From Chitinibacter sp. SCUT-21 (lineage in GTDB: Bacteria; Pseudomonadota; Gammaproteobacteria; Burkholderiales; Chitinibacteraceae), in the NCBI GenBank assembly GCA_041874755.1, contig CP102611.1:2976001-3040000 (forward strand): a stretch of 64,000 nucleotides of DNA, in the 5' to 3' direction. Every line of letters begins with the position of its first letter. Within the stretch, counting starts at the first letter, position 1. Both the position numbers and the translations under genes were made by a program. This document shows, one piece after another, positions 16,617-26,595 of this stretch. The notes beneath the pieces are model-generated. The model was not told where the DNA came from. It saw nothing but the letters and a program-made list of their open reading frames with translations, and did not search any database.

Positions 16617-17507
16617 CTAGGCCTCGTTTGTGGGGTTGAGGAGTTTTTCCAGCGCCGGGTGCAGGATTTTTTTCGGGCTGTAAATTGCGTGGTATTGCAC
16701 CTCGACCTGATCAAATGCACCTAAGTTTTGCAGTGTGTCGATGGGTATTGTCTTGGATGGGATGACTGGTGCTGGCTGTAGGCCAATACCTGCTTTGGCA
16801 AAGGTGTGCATTAATTCGCTATCCGAAAATTCGCCGACAATATCGGGATAAATTTGGCGTTCAGCAAACCACGCATCCAGTTGCAAACGCAGCGCGGTAT
16901 TGCGCGTCGGCAGCAACAGCGGCGCGCCATTCAAGCTGTGCGGAAAATGTGCTTGATACTGGGCCACGAGTTCTGGCGTGCCTTGCAGCATCACGGGCGC
17001 AGTGGCCAGCGGCTGGCTGCGCAATTGCAAGGCTTCGGCGTTCAGCAAAGGGCGGTCGGCCAAAATCAAATCAAACTGATGCAAAGTCAGTTTGGCGAGC
17101 AGTTCATTGAGTTCGCCATCCACCTGACAAACCAGCTTAATCGTGTTCGGCGACGTTTGCAGCAAGGGGCTCAATAATTGCAAGGCATTGCTTTTCGGGA
17201 TCATATCGACAATGCCGATATTAAGCCGTGCGCGTTGGCTATCACCGCGCTCCATCGCTTGTTTTAGCTCTTTACCGAGCATGAAAATCTGATCGGCGTA
17301 ATGCAGCATGGTGCGGCCCGCTTCCGTCAGCTGCAAATTGCGCCCAACTTGCACAAACAGGCTTTGACCGATGTCTTGTTCGAGCAGGCTGACTTGCCCA
17401 CTAATGGTTTGCGCGGTGATGTCGAGCTTGCGAGCCGCGGCGCTAATGCCGCCTTCTTTGGCGACCACCCAGAAATAATGCAAATGTTTGAAATTAAGCG
17501 GCTGCAT
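16617..17507 (-). CDS. nhaR: LysR-family regulator, NhaR-like
   Basis: The 296-residue protein has an N-terminal winged helix-turn-helix (about 5-64: LNFKHLHYFWVVAKEGG, then ITAQTISGQVSLLEQ) and a LysR substrate-binding domain. The LHYFWxVxKEG and TISGQ signatures are those of NhaR, the Na+-responsive activator of the Na+/H+ antiporter gene. No antiporter gene is adjacent, so the target here is unproven. Transcribed alone on the minus strand; the small zinc-ribbon genes diverge from it. Confidence 0.82.
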   Translation of the reverse strand: MQPLNFKHLHYFWVVAKEGGISAAARKLDITAQTISGQVSLLEQDIGQSLFVQVGRNLQLTEAGRTMLHYADQIFMLGKELKQAMERGDSQRARLNIGIVDMIPKSNALQLLSPLLQTSPNTIKLVCQVDGELNELLAKLTLHQFDLILADRPLLNAEALQLRSQPLATAPVMLQGTPELVAQYQAHFPHSLNGAPLLLPTRNTALRLQLDAWFAERQIYPDIVGEFSDSELMHTFAKAGIGLQPAPVIPSKTIPIDTLQNLGAFDQVEVQYHAIYSPKKILHPALEKLLNPTNEA

Positions 17508-17612
17508 GCAATCTATCGAAAAAAACTGAAGGTTCTTAAGCGTAAGACTGATGTTGGAATCTGTAAAGTGCGTTTATGCTAGCTGCATCATAAAGCTGCA
17601 AAGGGGATTGAG

Positions 17613-17912
17613 ATGGATTGGGCTGTCTTGATGGACTCGTGGTGGTTTGCCGCGATCTGTATCGTTTTTGTTGCCGCCTTTTGGTATATCGCGGTTTACA
17701 ACCCCGGCGCGCAAACTTATTGGGAACGCTTGCCGACGCGAGAGCAATATCGCGCACAGCATCCAGACTGCATTCGCGGAGAAGATATGGCGTGCTGTCA
17801 CTGTGGCTCAACCGTTAAGCTCGATTTGGGCCTATTGCAATACTGGGATTGGCGTCGCCGGATGATGTGCCGAAATTGCAAAAATTTACTTTGGCGCGAA
17901 GAAGATAAATGA
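17613..17912 (+). CDS. Small membrane-anchored zinc-ribbon protein (copy 1)
   Basis: The 99-residue product has one hydrophobic segment (about 9-30) and a C-terminal four-cysteine ribbon: CCHCG, then 20-odd residues, then CRNCKNLLWR. It is not a family I recognise. It is clearly related to the next gene, sharing CG(S/G)T(V/E)KL and CxxCKxxLWR. The two genes overlap by four bases (ATGA), so they are translationally coupled. They lie just upstream of htpX, which hints at a membrane-protein quality-control role, an inference from position only. Confidence 0.68.
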   Translation: MDWAVLMDSWWFAAICIVFVAAFWYIAVYNPGAQTYWERLPTREQYRAQHPDCIRGEDMACCHCGSTVKLDLGLLQYWDWRRRMMCRNCKNLLWREEDK

Positions 17913-18196
17913 CAAAGTGGTTGAATCTGGCGTGGTTGATAAAGGATCTGCCCTTTGCGTACTATATTTTTGAGCGTTACTTGATGCATTGGCCTGGTTT
18001 GCAAAATCGAATGCATGCCCAAATGAGCGAGATTGAATATCGGCAGTGGCACCTCGATTTAATCACTAACAAGGGTATTAGTTGTTATCAATGCGGTGGA
18101 ACTGAAAAATTAAGCGTAACTCTAAGCCCTAAACAGTGTGGTATTGCTTGCGCACGCTGCAAAAGCATTCTGTGGCGGCAAAGCTCTACTTTATAA
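17909..18196 (+). CDS. Small zinc-ribbon protein (copy 2, paralogue of the preceding gene)
   Basis: The 95-residue product repeats the ribbon of the gene before it: CYQCGGTEKL followed by CARCKSILWR. The N-terminal third is more aromatic than hydrophobic (LAWLIKDLPFAYYIF), so it may sit on the membrane surface rather than span it. Four-base overlap with copy 1 indicates one operon. It ends 28 bases before the htpX start, where a TATAAT at 18192-18197 may give htpX its own promoter. Confidence 0.65.
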   Translation: MTKWLNLAWLIKDLPFAYYIFERYLMHWPGLQNRMHAQMSEIEYRQWHLDLITNKGISCYQCGGTEKLSVTLSPKQCGIACARCKSILWRQSSTL

Positions 18197-18197
18197 T
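18192..18197 (+). promoter_or_regulatory. Possible -10 box before htpX
   Basis: A perfect TATAAT lies 28 bases upstream of the htpX ATG, overlapping the previous stop codon. No good -35 hexamer is seen, so htpX may also depend on read-through. Confidence 0.3.
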
Positions 18198-18224
18198 GCT
18201 GAAAATTCTAATTAGGAGTGACAA

Positions 18225-19103
18225 ATGAAACGGACGATCCTGTTAATCGCGACCAATATCGCGATTATGGTGGTGTTGGGCATCGTGGTCAGCGTTTTGG
18301 GCCTGAATCGCTTTTTAAGCGCCAATGGCCTGAACTTACCGATGCTGTTGATGTTTGCTGCGGTGATGGGTTTTGGCGGTGCGTTTATTTCTTTGGCGAT
18401 GTCTAAAACCATGGCCAAATGGAGCACCGGCGCACAAGTGATCGAGCGCCCACGCAATCAAGACGAGCAATGGCTGTTTGATACCGTGGCGCGTTTGGCG
18501 CAACGCGCACAAATTGCGATGCCGGAAGTGGCGATTTACGAAGGCGAACCGAACGCGTTTGCGACGGGTCCGAGCAAAAATAACTCGCTGGTCGCAGTAT
18601 CAACCGGCCTCTTGTACAGCATGACGCACCGCGAAATCGAGGCGGTGTTGGCGCACGAAGTGGCGCACGTGAAAAACGGCGATATGGTTACTCTGACGCT
18701 GATTCAAGGCGTGGTGAATACCTTTGTTTTCTTCTTGGCGCGTGTGGTCGGTTATTTGGTCGATTCGTTCTTGCGCAAGAACGACGAAGAATCATCTGGC
18801 CCCGGTATTGCCTATATGATCACCGTGGTGATCTGTGACATCGTGTTTGGTATTTTGGCCAGCGTCATCGTCATGTACTTCTCACGCCAACGCGAATTTC
18901 GCGCTGACGCCGGTGCTGCGCAATTGATGGGCGACGCTGCGCCTATGGTTGATGCGCTGCGCCGCTTGGGTGGCATGTCGCCAAGCGCTTTGCCAAGCAA
19001 TATGGCAGCGTCCGGTATTTCGAATAAATCGGGCTGGAGCTCATTATTTAGCTCGCATCCGTCAATGGAAGAGCGTATCGCTGCTTTGCAAGGCCAACGT
19101 TAA
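18225..19103 (+). CDS. htpX: Membrane zinc protease HtpX
   Basis: The 292-residue M48-family inner-membrane endopeptidase degrades misfolded membrane proteins. Membrane helices lie at about 4-24, 38-58, 160-180 and 195-219. The zinc site is HEVAH (144-148), with the third ligand Glu224 in [10 protein letters not shown]. Length and topology match the family. TTAGGAG precedes the ATG. A terminator follows, shared with the convergent chitinase gene. Confidence 0.96.
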   Translation: MKRTILLIATNIAIMVVLGIVVSVLGLNRFLSANGLNLPMLLMFAAVMGFGGAFISLAMSKTMAKWSTGAQVIERPRNQDEQWLFDTVARLAQRAQIAMPEVAIYEGEPNAFATGPSKNNSLVAVSTGLLYSMTHREIEAVLAHEVAHVKNGDMVTLTLIQGVVNTFVFFLARVVGYLVDSFLRKNDEESSGPGIAYMITVVICDIVFGILASVIVMYFSRQREFRADAGAAQLMGDAAPMVDALRRLGGMSPSALPSNMAASGISNKSGWSSLFSSHPSMEERIAALQGQR

Positions 19104-19131
19104 TACGTCGGTCAGTATTGCTTTGAAACAC

Positions 19132-19168
19132 AAATGGGGTATTGCCTGTAGGCAAATACCCCATTTTT
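19132..19168. terminator. Terminator hairpin containing GGGGTATTGCC
   Basis: The near-perfect stem AAATGGGGTATTGCCT / AGGCAAATACCCCATTT has one bulged base, a 2-base loop and a T-run on the plus side. It lies after htpX and before the convergent GH18 stop. Its arms carry the window's recurrent GGGTATTGCC motif (19137-19146). Confidence 0.85.
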
Positions 19169-19188
19169 ATTTCTGTGCTGCCAATCAA

Positions 19189-20358
19189 TTACTTGGCATT
19201 CAAGGTTTTTTTCAGGCTGTTTAATAAAGTGAATTGCGCGTCGTCTTGCGTGATTTCCCAAATCATCACGCCGCCCAGTTTTTTAGTTTTGACAAATTTC
19301 ACCTTCTCGGCCAATGAGATCGGGTCGTCAAAAGTGATCAGCTCTTTTTTAGCCGCGTGATACAGATACGGCGATTGGCCTGATTCAGCGTTGCGATAGG
19401 CTTTCCAGACATCGGCTTTGGCGTATTTGCGCTGAAAATCAGCCCAGCTGGCTACGCCAGCCTCAGCTTCATCTTTCAGGCCGGGGCCATTCATGCTTTG
19501 GACCAAGCCATCGCCATTCGGGCCTGCGGCCACATTGCCCAAACCACGTACATAAAATGGCACGCCCAATACTAATTGCGCCGGTTTTGCGCCTTGCGCA
19601 ATCAAGTATTCCACTGCTTTGCTGCTTGATAGCACATTGCCATCTGGGTCATTGGGCACACTGTGCAAGCTCGCTTGCAAGGTTGCCGTTTTGCTCCAGC
19701 CGCCGCTGCGATCGTAGGCCATTAAATTTACCCAATCGAGCAGCGGCAGCGCGCCTTTCAAATTGTAGCCCTGCATGACCCAACCGCCGTTATTGGCGGG
19801 AATCGCTGCGGTGAGCAGGTATTTTTTGTTATCGGCCTTGCCGGCCTCATCGAGCGTTTTGCGCATTTCGCGCAGCAAACTCACCCAGTTTTGAAAATCC
19901 GCCGCTGAGGCATCCGCTGCAAAATCACCGCCGGTGACGGGGTGTTCCCAATCCAGATCCAAACCGATGCAGCCACTGTCGCGCATGATGTTGAGCGCAG
20001 ATTTGGCTAATTTACTGCGGCCTGCGTCGGTTTGTGCTGTTTTAGCAATATTGGCCGATAAACTCCAGCCGCCGATGGCCCACATGCAGTTAAATTGTGG
20101 GTTAGCTTTGCGCGCATTGGCTAAATGTGGTTTCCACAATGCAGCGCCATTTTGCGTGCTTTTGGAAAGCACCGCTTCACCACTGGGCGTGACTTCAATA
20201 AAAGACAAAATCGCGTAATCGACTTTGCCCAATTGCGCGCCTGCAGGATTGACCAGCGATGCGTCTTTCCATGTGGGTAAATACGTGATGAGCTTGTCAT
20301 TGGCTGCTACTTGTAGGCTTAGCATTAGGGTGCATAGGCCAAGTCTGATCGGTTTCAT
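19189..20358 (-). CDS. Secreted chitinase, GH18
   Basis: The 389-residue enzyme starts with a signal peptide (about 1-19, cleavage near QVAA) followed by a GH18 TIM barrel. The active-site segment is IGLDLDWEHP with catalytic acid Glu138 and Asp134/Asp136. The first Asp of the DxxDxDxE consensus is Ile131, which might lower activity. SxGG is present as AIGGW and the later barrel motif as LMAYDRSG. No chitin-binding module is seen. The ATG at 20358 has GAGGAG just upstream and begins the signal peptide; the longer frame from 20457 would overlap the LysR gene and is not used. Confidence 0.92.
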   Translation of the reverse strand: MKPIRLGLCTLMLSLQVAANDKLITYLPTWKDASLVNPAGAQLGKVDYAILSFIEVTPSGEAVLSKSTQNGAALWKPHLANARKANPQFNCMWAIGGWSLSANIAKTAQTDAGRSKLAKSALNIMRDSGCIGLDLDWEHPVTGGDFAADASAADFQNWVSLLREMRKTLDEAGKADNKKYLLTAAIPANNGGWVMQGYNLKGALPLLDWVNLMAYDRSGGWSKTATLQASLHSVPNDPDGNVLSSSKAVEYLIAQGAKPAQLVLGVPFYVRGLGNVAAGPNGDGLVQSMNGPGLKDEAEAGVASWADFQRKYAKADVWKAYRNAESGQSPYLYHAAKKELITFDDPISLAEKVKFVKTKKLGGVMIWEITQDDAQFTLLNSLKKTLNAK

Positions 20359-20443
20359 TCGGCTCCTCGTTATCCTGCTCGGCAGGTTTTGCTTTCTTAT
20401 CAAGCCCGCAGTATAAGCAGGATCGATCGGCACGAACATGCTC

Positions 20444-21343
20444 TCAATGATATGCACCTTCCATTTTTAGGCGCTGATGACAAGCCGCCCGTAGTCGTTC
20501 TGCCCCGCTGGTAAGGCGCTTTTCGGCGTGCCATACCAAATAAAACCGCCGCAGCATTGGGATATTGGGCAATGGAATCATCACAAATTCACCGCACGCT
20601 AATTCGCGTGCAATGGCACGTTTGGAGCCGCAGGAAATTCCTAACCCTAGCCGTACGGCCTCGCGCACGGCTTCGCCACTGCCTAATTCAAGCAAGATAT
20701 TAATACCGCCCAAGTGCGGTAACAGCATAGATTCCAGCATTTGCCGCACCCCTGATCCCGGCTCGCGCATAATCCACGGCGTAGCGGCTAAGTCGCTCAG
20801 ATTCGGTTCTTGTTGCGCCAAGGGATGATCGGCGCGAGCAAAAATGGCCATTTCATCGCTGAGCCATAATTCATTAACCAATTGGCGATGGCTAATCGGC
20901 GCTTCGATCAGGCCGATATCAGCGCGACTATCAAGCAATAAATCAACAACTTGCTGCGAATTACCGATAGCGACTTCGTAGCGATCTTCGGGTCTGGCCT
21001 GCATTAACTCGCCGAGCAGACTGGGCAGGACAAAATTACCAATTGTGAGGCTGGCTGCAATATGCAGGCGGCTTGGCGCACCTGCGGTGTAGCTACTTTC
21101 TAAATCAATTGCTTGGCCGAGTAATTCTTGCGCTCGGGGCAGCAAAAAGCGCCCGTGTTCATTCAAAACCACCCGCCGCCCGATGCGATCAAACAGTGTA
21201 CAGCCCAGCCGGCGCTCTAATTCGGCCAAAGCCCCACTGGCCGCTGATTGCGATAAGCCCAATTGCTCGGCGGCGGCCGTGACGCTGCCGGTGTGATTGA
21301 TCGCGCAGAATACCTCAAGCTCACGCAGGGTCATTTTGAGCAT
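20444..21343 (-). CDS. LysR-family regulator (YeiE-type)
   Basis: The 299-residue regulator has a standard LysR helix-turn-helix (about 5-64, VTAAAEQLGLSQSAASGALAELE) and a periplasmic-binding-like effector domain. AGGAGT precedes the ATG. It diverges from the YeiH-type transporter gene across 109 bases, the same pairing as E. coli yeiE/yeiH, so it probably controls the transporter. By analogy with YeiE, a sulfite-related signal is plausible but not shown here. Confidence 0.85.
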   Translation of the reverse strand: MLKMTLRELEVFCAINHTGSVTAAAEQLGLSQSAASGALAELERRLGCTLFDRIGRRVVLNEHGRFLLPRAQELLGQAIDLESSYTAGAPSRLHIAASLTIGNFVLPSLLGELMQARPEDRYEVAIGNSQQVVDLLLDSRADIGLIEAPISHRQLVNELWLSDEMAIFARADHPLAQQEPNLSDLAATPWIMREPGSGVRQMLESMLLPHLGGINILLELGSGEAVREAVRLGLGISCGSKRAIARELACGEFVMIPLPNIPMLRRFYLVWHAEKRLTSGAERLRAACHQRLKMEGAYH

Positions 21344-21452
21344 GCTTTACTCCTGATCGGTTTTTCCGATTGATTAATCTGAATTATCAGTTATTCAAGA
21401 TTGGTTGGCCAGCTCTACACTAGGCGCATCAATCGAAGTCAGGAGTACAACA

Positions 21453-22451
21453 ATGAGCATCTTAGCTTGTAAGCGCTTAATACCAGGTTTGGCGCTGGTA
21501 GGCGCTCTGACCATCGTGGCGCAAATGATTGGAGAGTATGTGCCGTTGATGGGCGGGGCGGTCGCAGGTATTTTGCTGGGATTGATGTTGCGTAGCCAAT
21601 TTAAAATATCGGATGCGCAATTGCCGGGTATTCAATTTGCGGGTAAGCAATTATTACAATGGTCGATTGTTGGTTTAGGTTTGGCTTTGCCCATCAGCGC
21701 GGTGCTCGAGACGGGGTTGCAGTCTTTAGCGGTGACCTTGGTAACCTTATCCGTCGCCTTTACAAGTGCTTTCGTATTTGGCAAATGGCTGAAAATTCCA
21801 ACTAAATTATGTGTGTTGATCGGCGGCGGGACTGCAATTTGTGGCGGATCAGCGATTGCCGCAATGACACCTGTGGTCAAACCCGATGATCATGAAACCG
21901 CATTCTCCTTATCGACCATTTTTTTATTTAATATTGTTGCGGTATTGATTTTTCCCCCACTGGGTCAGTGGTTGGGGATGAGCGATACTGGCTTTGGTCT
22001 TTGGGCGGGGACGGCGATTAACGACACCTCGTCAGTGGTCGCGGCCGCCTATTCATGGAGCAAGGCGGCTGGGGATCACGCTACGATTGTGAAACTCAGC
22101 CGTGCCATGCTGATTATTCCCGTCACTTTGATCTTAAGTTTGATCTTTATGCCACGTGATCGCTCAGCAGCCGGTACGCCGCGCCTGAGCATCGCTCACG
22201 CGGTGCCGTGGTTTATTGTGTGGTTTTTGGCGGCTTCACTTTTTAATGGCTATTTGCCCGAAGTGTTAACTCGCACAGCGCATAGCATTTCAACCGTGAT
22301 GATTACTGCGGCATTAACCGCAATTGGTCTCTCTACTGATTTGGGCCAAATGAAAAACACGGGCTGGCGTCCAGTGCTATTAGGTTTGCAAGTGTGGGTT
22401 ATGGTCGCTGGTTCAAGTTTGCTGATGCAATATATTGGCGGACATTGGTGA
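21453..22451 (+). CDS. yeiH: YeiH/YadS-family putative sulfate exporter
   Basis: The 332-residue integral membrane protein has about ten hydrophobic segments and belongs to the UPF0324 (YeiH) family of putative anion exporters. Family landmarks are IGGGTAICGGSAIAA (about 130-144) and the GTAINDTSSVVAA segment. The ATG at 21453 has AGGAG eight bases upstream and matches the family's N-terminus, so the longer frame from 21405 is not used. Divergent from its likely LysR regulator; followed by a terminator. Confidence 0.88.
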   Translation: MSILACKRLIPGLALVGALTIVAQMIGEYVPLMGGAVAGILLGLMLRSQFKISDAQLPGIQFAGKQLLQWSIVGLGLALPISAVLETGLQSLAVTLVTLSVAFTSAFVFGKWLKIPTKLCVLIGGGTAICGGSAIAAMTPVVKPDDHETAFSLSTIFLFNIVAVLIFPPLGQWLGMSDTGFGLWAGTAINDTSSVVAAAYSWSKAAGDHATIVKLSRAMLIIPVTLILSLIFMPRDRSAAGTPRLSIAHAVPWFIVWFLAASLFNGYLPEVLTRTAHSISTVMITAALTAIGLSTDLGQMKNTGWRPVLLGLQVWVMVAGSSLLMQYIGGHW

Positions 22452-22466
22452 TCGTAATGCGAAATT

Positions 22467-22495
22467 AAAAAAGCCCGCGATTTGCGGGCTTTTGT
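22467..22495. terminator. Bidirectional intrinsic terminator
   Basis: AAAAGCCCGC and GCGGGCTTTT arms around a short loop carry A/T runs on both sides. It lies between the convergent yeiH and rlmD genes. Confidence 0.88.
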
Positions 22496-22510
22496 TTGTG
22501 GCTGAGAAAG

Positions 22511-23818
22511 TTACTCTTTTTCAAACCAAGCAATACTCTCCACATGGGCAGTATGTGGAAACATATTAATAATGCCGGCGCTTTTGAGCGTATACCCCTT
22601 CACATTAACCAAGACATTCGCATCGCGTGCCAAGGTCGATGGGCTACATGACACATAAATAATCCGTTTCGGGCCATTTTCTGCCGAGATCGCTGTCACT
22701 AATGAGATCGCGCCATCGCGTGGCGGGTCGATCAGCATTTTGTCAAAGTGACCGAGCTGTTCTAACCATTCTGGGTTCATATCGAACAGATTGGCCATCG
22801 TGAAATCGGTCAGGTTATCGAGGCCATTGTGTTTGGCGCTCTCGAACGCGCGCTCAACCAATTGCTGGCTGCCTTCCATGCCAAGCACTTTCGCGCCGCT
22901 GCGGGCGATTGGCAAGGTGAAGTTGCCCAAGCCACAGAACATATCGGCAATGCGCTCGCCCGGCTGCGGATCAAGCATTTTGATCGCACGCTCAACCATG
23001 ACTCGGTTAATCCCGTGGTTCACCTGAGTGAACTCGGTGGGTTTAAACGGCATTTCAATATTGAACTCAGGCATCAAGTAGCTGAGTTTTGGCGCGTCGA
23101 GCGGGTAAATTGGATATGCAGTATCTGGGCCTTTCGGTTGTAGCCAGATTTGTACTTTCCACTGATCGGCGTAGGCTTTGAATAAAGCAAAGTCAGCGTC
23201 GTTGATCTCTTCCATATTGCGGAACACCAGCACGGTGACATTCGCGCCAACGGCCAATTCGATCTGCGGCATACGATCGAAAATCGACAGCGATTTCACC
23301 AGCTCGCGCATAGCGGGTAATTGCGCTGAGACATGCGGCGGCAGAATATGGCATTCGGTCATGTCGGCGATAAAACTGCTGCGCTTTTCATGAAAGCCGA
23401 CCAGTACCGTGCCTTTTTTGGCGACGTTGCGCGCCGATAAACGCGCTCTGTGACGGTAGCCCCATGCAGGGCCATAAATTGCTGGTAGAATCGCTTCTGG
23501 CTTTACATGACCAATGCGACTGAGGTTATCCTCAAGTATGCGTTGTTTAGCTGCAACCTGTGCACCAAATTCCATGTGTTGTAATGAACAGCCGCCGCAG
23601 ACGCCATAATGTGGGCATTTTGGCTTTACGCGCATAAAGCTGTCATTATGTACGCTAGTAGCTTGCGCATTTTCAAAGGTTGGTTTTTTGCGGTAGCTGC
23701 TATAAGTCACGGTTTCGAATGGCAGCGCACCGTCAATAAAAATTGTTTTGCCCTCGACATGGGCAATTCCGTAGCCTTCATGGCTTAAAGATTCAATCTG
23801 TGCGGTCGGGTTGGTCAT
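22511..23818 (-). CDS. rlmD: 23S rRNA (uracil-1939-C5)-methyltransferase
   Basis: The 435-residue SAM-dependent enzyme makes m5U at position 1939 of 23S rRNA. It has an N-terminal TRAM domain (about 1-60), an iron-sulfur cluster motif with Cys68, Cys74 and Cys77 ([10 protein letters not shown]) plus the later Cys of MTECHIL, and a Rossmann methyltransferase domain with DMFCGLGNF. It also carries LIDPPRDG and the catalytic Cys of YVSCSP. Length is normal for RlmD. A short divergent gap separates it from the hybrid kinase gene. Confidence 0.95.
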   Translation of the reverse strand: MTNPTAQIESLSHEGYGIAHVEGKTIFIDGALPFETVTYSSYRKKPTFENAQATSVHNDSFMRVKPKCPHYGVCGGCSLQHMEFGAQVAAKQRILEDNLSRIGHVKPEAILPAIYGPAWGYRHRARLSARNVAKKGTVLVGFHEKRSSFIADMTECHILPPHVSAQLPAMRELVKSLSIFDRMPQIELAVGANVTVLVFRNMEEINDADFALFKAYADQWKVQIWLQPKGPDTAYPIYPLDAPKLSYLMPEFNIEMPFKPTEFTQVNHGINRVMVERAIKMLDPQPGERIADMFCGLGNFTLPIARSGAKVLGMEGSQQLVERAFESAKHNGLDNLTDFTMANLFDMNPEWLEQLGHFDKMLIDPPRDGAISLVTAISAENGPKRIIYVSCSPSTLARDANVLVNVKGYTLKSAGIINMFPHTAHVESIAWFEKE

Positions 23819-23913
23819 CTTGAGTCAATGTATTGGGCAATTAGATCGCAATTATAACTGAGGCGCGCGGCTTAGCCCATGCTCAGCCCCATTCTGATAT
23901 TTAGGTCGTTTTG

Positions 23914-26523
23914 ATGAAGCTCGAATCAGTTCTCCAGCTTTCTGCGCTCCTTGAGGCGCCAACTTGGGAAGTATTTGCTGAGCAATTAGTTGGTGCCGTT
24001 CGTCATTCATTTGATGCCAAGCGCACGTTTCTGATTTTACCGAGTGCTGCGCCAGAAACCCTGCTGGTTCACGCTCAGGCCGTTGTGGGTTTGCGCCCTT
24101 TGTGCTTTGTCGAGCCACAAAATCCCAACGAGTTTTTTGGTTTAGCAGTGGAAGAACTCATTTGGCAATTGCGCGAGCCGGCCTTGTCGGTGCGACCTGT
24201 TGATTTTCAAGTGCAGGATATTTGGGAAGTAGAAGGAGATTGCGTTCCCGAATTGGTGCGCTGGATTTTGCCGCTCGAATCGCATGGGCAACTGATGGCG
24301 CTGCTATATGTGGAATTGACTGATGTACAGCGCTTGAAATCATACTTAGAAACGGCGTCATTCCGTGTTGAGTGTGAAGCTTTGTCAGGCATGATGGCCG
24401 ATCGGATTGAGGCATTGCTCAGTGGGGGCGAGATCGAGCGCGATGAAATGACGCGTCGTTTGCAAAACAGCCTGCAGCGCGCCGAAGAATACCGCGCCTT
24501 ATTACAAAAATTGCATGAAGTTACGCTCCGCCTCACTCAAACCCCTGATCTAGATACCCTGCAGCGCGAATCTGTGCGTGCAGCCATTACTGATTTGGGC
24601 ATTGATCGGCTGGGTTTGTTTGCCGTTGACCACGAAAAAGGGTTAATGCTCGGCACTTACGGCACCGATAATAATGGTCAATTAACCGACGAACATTGGT
24701 ACAGCACCACCATTCCACAGCATCAAATTTTTGTTGCGGCGGCCGAAAAACCGGGCGAAGTGATTGTTAAAGAAGACGCACCGATTTATTACAACAAAGT
24801 GGTCGTCGGTCGAGGCTGGAATTCCTTAGTGGGCTTGTATGCAGACGGTATTCATTTAGGCTGGATGGCGGCGGATAATTTCTTGCGCCGTCGTACCTTG
24901 ATGCCGTATCAGCGCGAAGTGATGAAACTCTTTGCTGCGATTGTGGCGCAACTCATTCGTGCCAAACAAGTGCAACAAGAGATGAGCCTGCTCAATGCGC
25001 GGCTTTCGCAGCAAACCGCGGCCTTAGCGCATGCCAAAGATATGGCCGAGGAGGCCAGCCGTGCTAAATCAGATTTTTTAGCCACGATTAGCCATGAAAT
25101 TCGTACTCCCCTCAATGGCGTGCTGGGGTTTGCGCAATTACTGGCCGATACCCCGCTGAATAAAGAGCAAAGCGAATACGTGGGCAATATTCGCAAATCC
25201 GGCGATTCGCTGGTGCTGCTGGTGAATGATTTGCTCGATTATTCAAAAATTGAAGCGGGTAAATTTGAGCTGGTTCCTGATTTCTTTAATTTGCAAGAAG
25301 TGCTGGAAGACTCGTGCAGTATGTTGGCATCACGCGCCGTTGAGCGCCGTATCGAACTCGTACTCGATATTGCACCGGTGTTTCCCGTCCGCTATTACGG
25401 GGACGGCTTGCGCCTCAAGCAGGTGATTGCCAATTTAGTGTCGAATGCTTTGAAATTTACTGAGCAAGGTGGTGTTTATATTCGCGCGGGGGTTAGCGGC
25501 GATGCGATTGAAATCTCTGTGCGTGATACGGGAATTGGGATAAGTAAACAACAGCAAGCGTTGCTATTTCAGCGCTTTTACCAGGCCGATTCAAGCTCAA
25601 CTCGGCGTTATGGCGGTACAGGTTTAGGGCTGGCCATTTGTAAGTTATTGCTTGAATTAATGGGTGGCGCGATCAGCGTAGATTCCGAGTTAGGGCAGGG
25701 CTCCTGTTTTAGCGTCCGCTTGCCGATAGGCAGTGATGACGCGATCCGCCCGCGTATTTTGCCGACGTTGTCGTCCTTAAAAAATAAAAAAGTTGCATTG
25801 CTGGGTTTGCCGAACTGGAGCTTAGCGTGGGTGCAACGTTTACTCAGCGCATCGCACGTGCAGTGGCTGGATTTGCAAAGCGCTAGTTTGGCTGAGGCAG
25901 ATCTTATTGTGATCGATGAAGCCGCTTCGGCCATGAGCACCCTCGATACCCACGTGCCGACATTGGTGCTCGGTTGGCAAACACAGCCCCATGCTGGACA
26001 AAACGGACAAAGAACTTTCTTGCCGAAACCGGCTTTGACTGAAAATGGTTTAATCGTTGGCTTGAAAAAAATCCTCGATAGTCAGCCGCCAGCCATTGTT
26101 GTGGAACCAAGTCAGCTTCGCTTGCAGGGTCACATTTTAGTGGCCGAAGATAATCCAATGAATCAACGGGTTGTGCTTGCTTTCTTAAAAAAACTGGGCT
26201 GTTCCGTCAAAATCGCCCACAGTGGCAAAGAAGCGATTGAAATGGTGCAACGTGAGCCATTTGATTTGATCTTGATGGATTGGCAGATGCCGGAAATGGA
26301 TGGCATTGAAGCAACGCGTTTATTGCGCAGCCAGCCGCAGTTTCAATCGCTGCCCATTATTGCGCTAACTGCGAATGCATTTGAAAGCAGCGAAGCACAA
26401 TGTCTTGCCGCAGGGATGAATGGTTTTTTAGCTAAACCGCTTGAATTTGGTCGTTTGCAAGATATGTTGTCTTACTATCTGGCCGAGTGCGATGATGATG
26501 AATCTTGCATGCAATGCCAATAA
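23914..26523 (+). CDS. Hybrid sensor histidine kinase / response regulator
   Basis: The 869-residue protein lacks membrane helices, so it is a soluble sensor. Residues about 1-165 and 185-355 look like two GAF-type sensory domains. A coiled coil (about 355-385) leads to a HisKA domain with phospho-acceptor His394 (ATISHEIRTPLNG), then an HATPase domain with NLVSNALKFT and DTGIGI. A region near 620-700 looks like a decayed receiver. A complete C-terminal receiver (about 745-860) has phospho-acceptor Asp789 (MDWQMPEMDG). There is no HPt domain, so a separate phosphotransfer protein is expected. The ATG at 23914 is preferred to the TTG at 23911. No regulated gene is obvious nearby. Confidence 0.92.
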   Translation: MKLESVLQLSALLEAPTWEVFAEQLVGAVRHSFDAKRTFLILPSAAPETLLVHAQAVVGLRPLCFVEPQNPNEFFGLAVEELIWQLREPALSVRPVDFQVQDIWEVEGDCVPELVRWILPLESHGQLMALLYVELTDVQRLKSYLETASFRVECEALSGMMADRIEALLSGGEIERDEMTRRLQNSLQRAEEYRALLQKLHEVTLRLTQTPDLDTLQRESVRAAITDLGIDRLGLFAVDHEKGLMLGTYGTDNNGQLTDEHWYSTTIPQHQIFVAAAEKPGEVIVKEDAPIYYNKVVVGRGWNSLVGLYADGIHLGWMAADNFLRRRTLMPYQREVMKLFAAIVAQLIRAKQVQQEMSLLNARLSQQTAALAHAKDMAEEASRAKSDFLATISHEIRTPLNGVLGFAQLLADTPLNKEQSEYVGNIRKSGDSLVLLVNDLLDYSKIEAGKFELVPDFFNLQEVLEDSCSMLASRAVERRIELVLDIAPVFPVRYYGDGLRLKQVIANLVSNALKFTEQGGVYIRAGVSGDAIEISVRDTGIGISKQQQALLFQRFYQADSSSTRRYGGTGLGLAICKLLLELMGGAISVDSELGQGSCFSVRLPIGSDDAIRPRILPTLSSLKNKKVALLGLPNWSLAWVQRLLSASHVQWLDLQSASLAEADLIVIDEAASAMSTLDTHVPTLVLGWQTQPHAGQNGQRTFLPKPALTENGLIVGLKKILDSQPPAIVVEPSQLRLQGHILVAEDNPMNQRVVLAFLKKLGCSVKIAHSGKEAIEMVQREPFDLILMDWQMPEMDGIEATRLLRSQPQFQSLPIIALTANAFESSEAQCLAAGMNGFLAKPLEFGRLQDMLSYYLAECDDDESCMQCQ

Positions 26524-26595
26524 TCAGGGAAAACCCTAGCTGGATTGGATGTTTTAGCCGATTAAGCTAGCTGCCCCATCTCAATTGAAATAATC

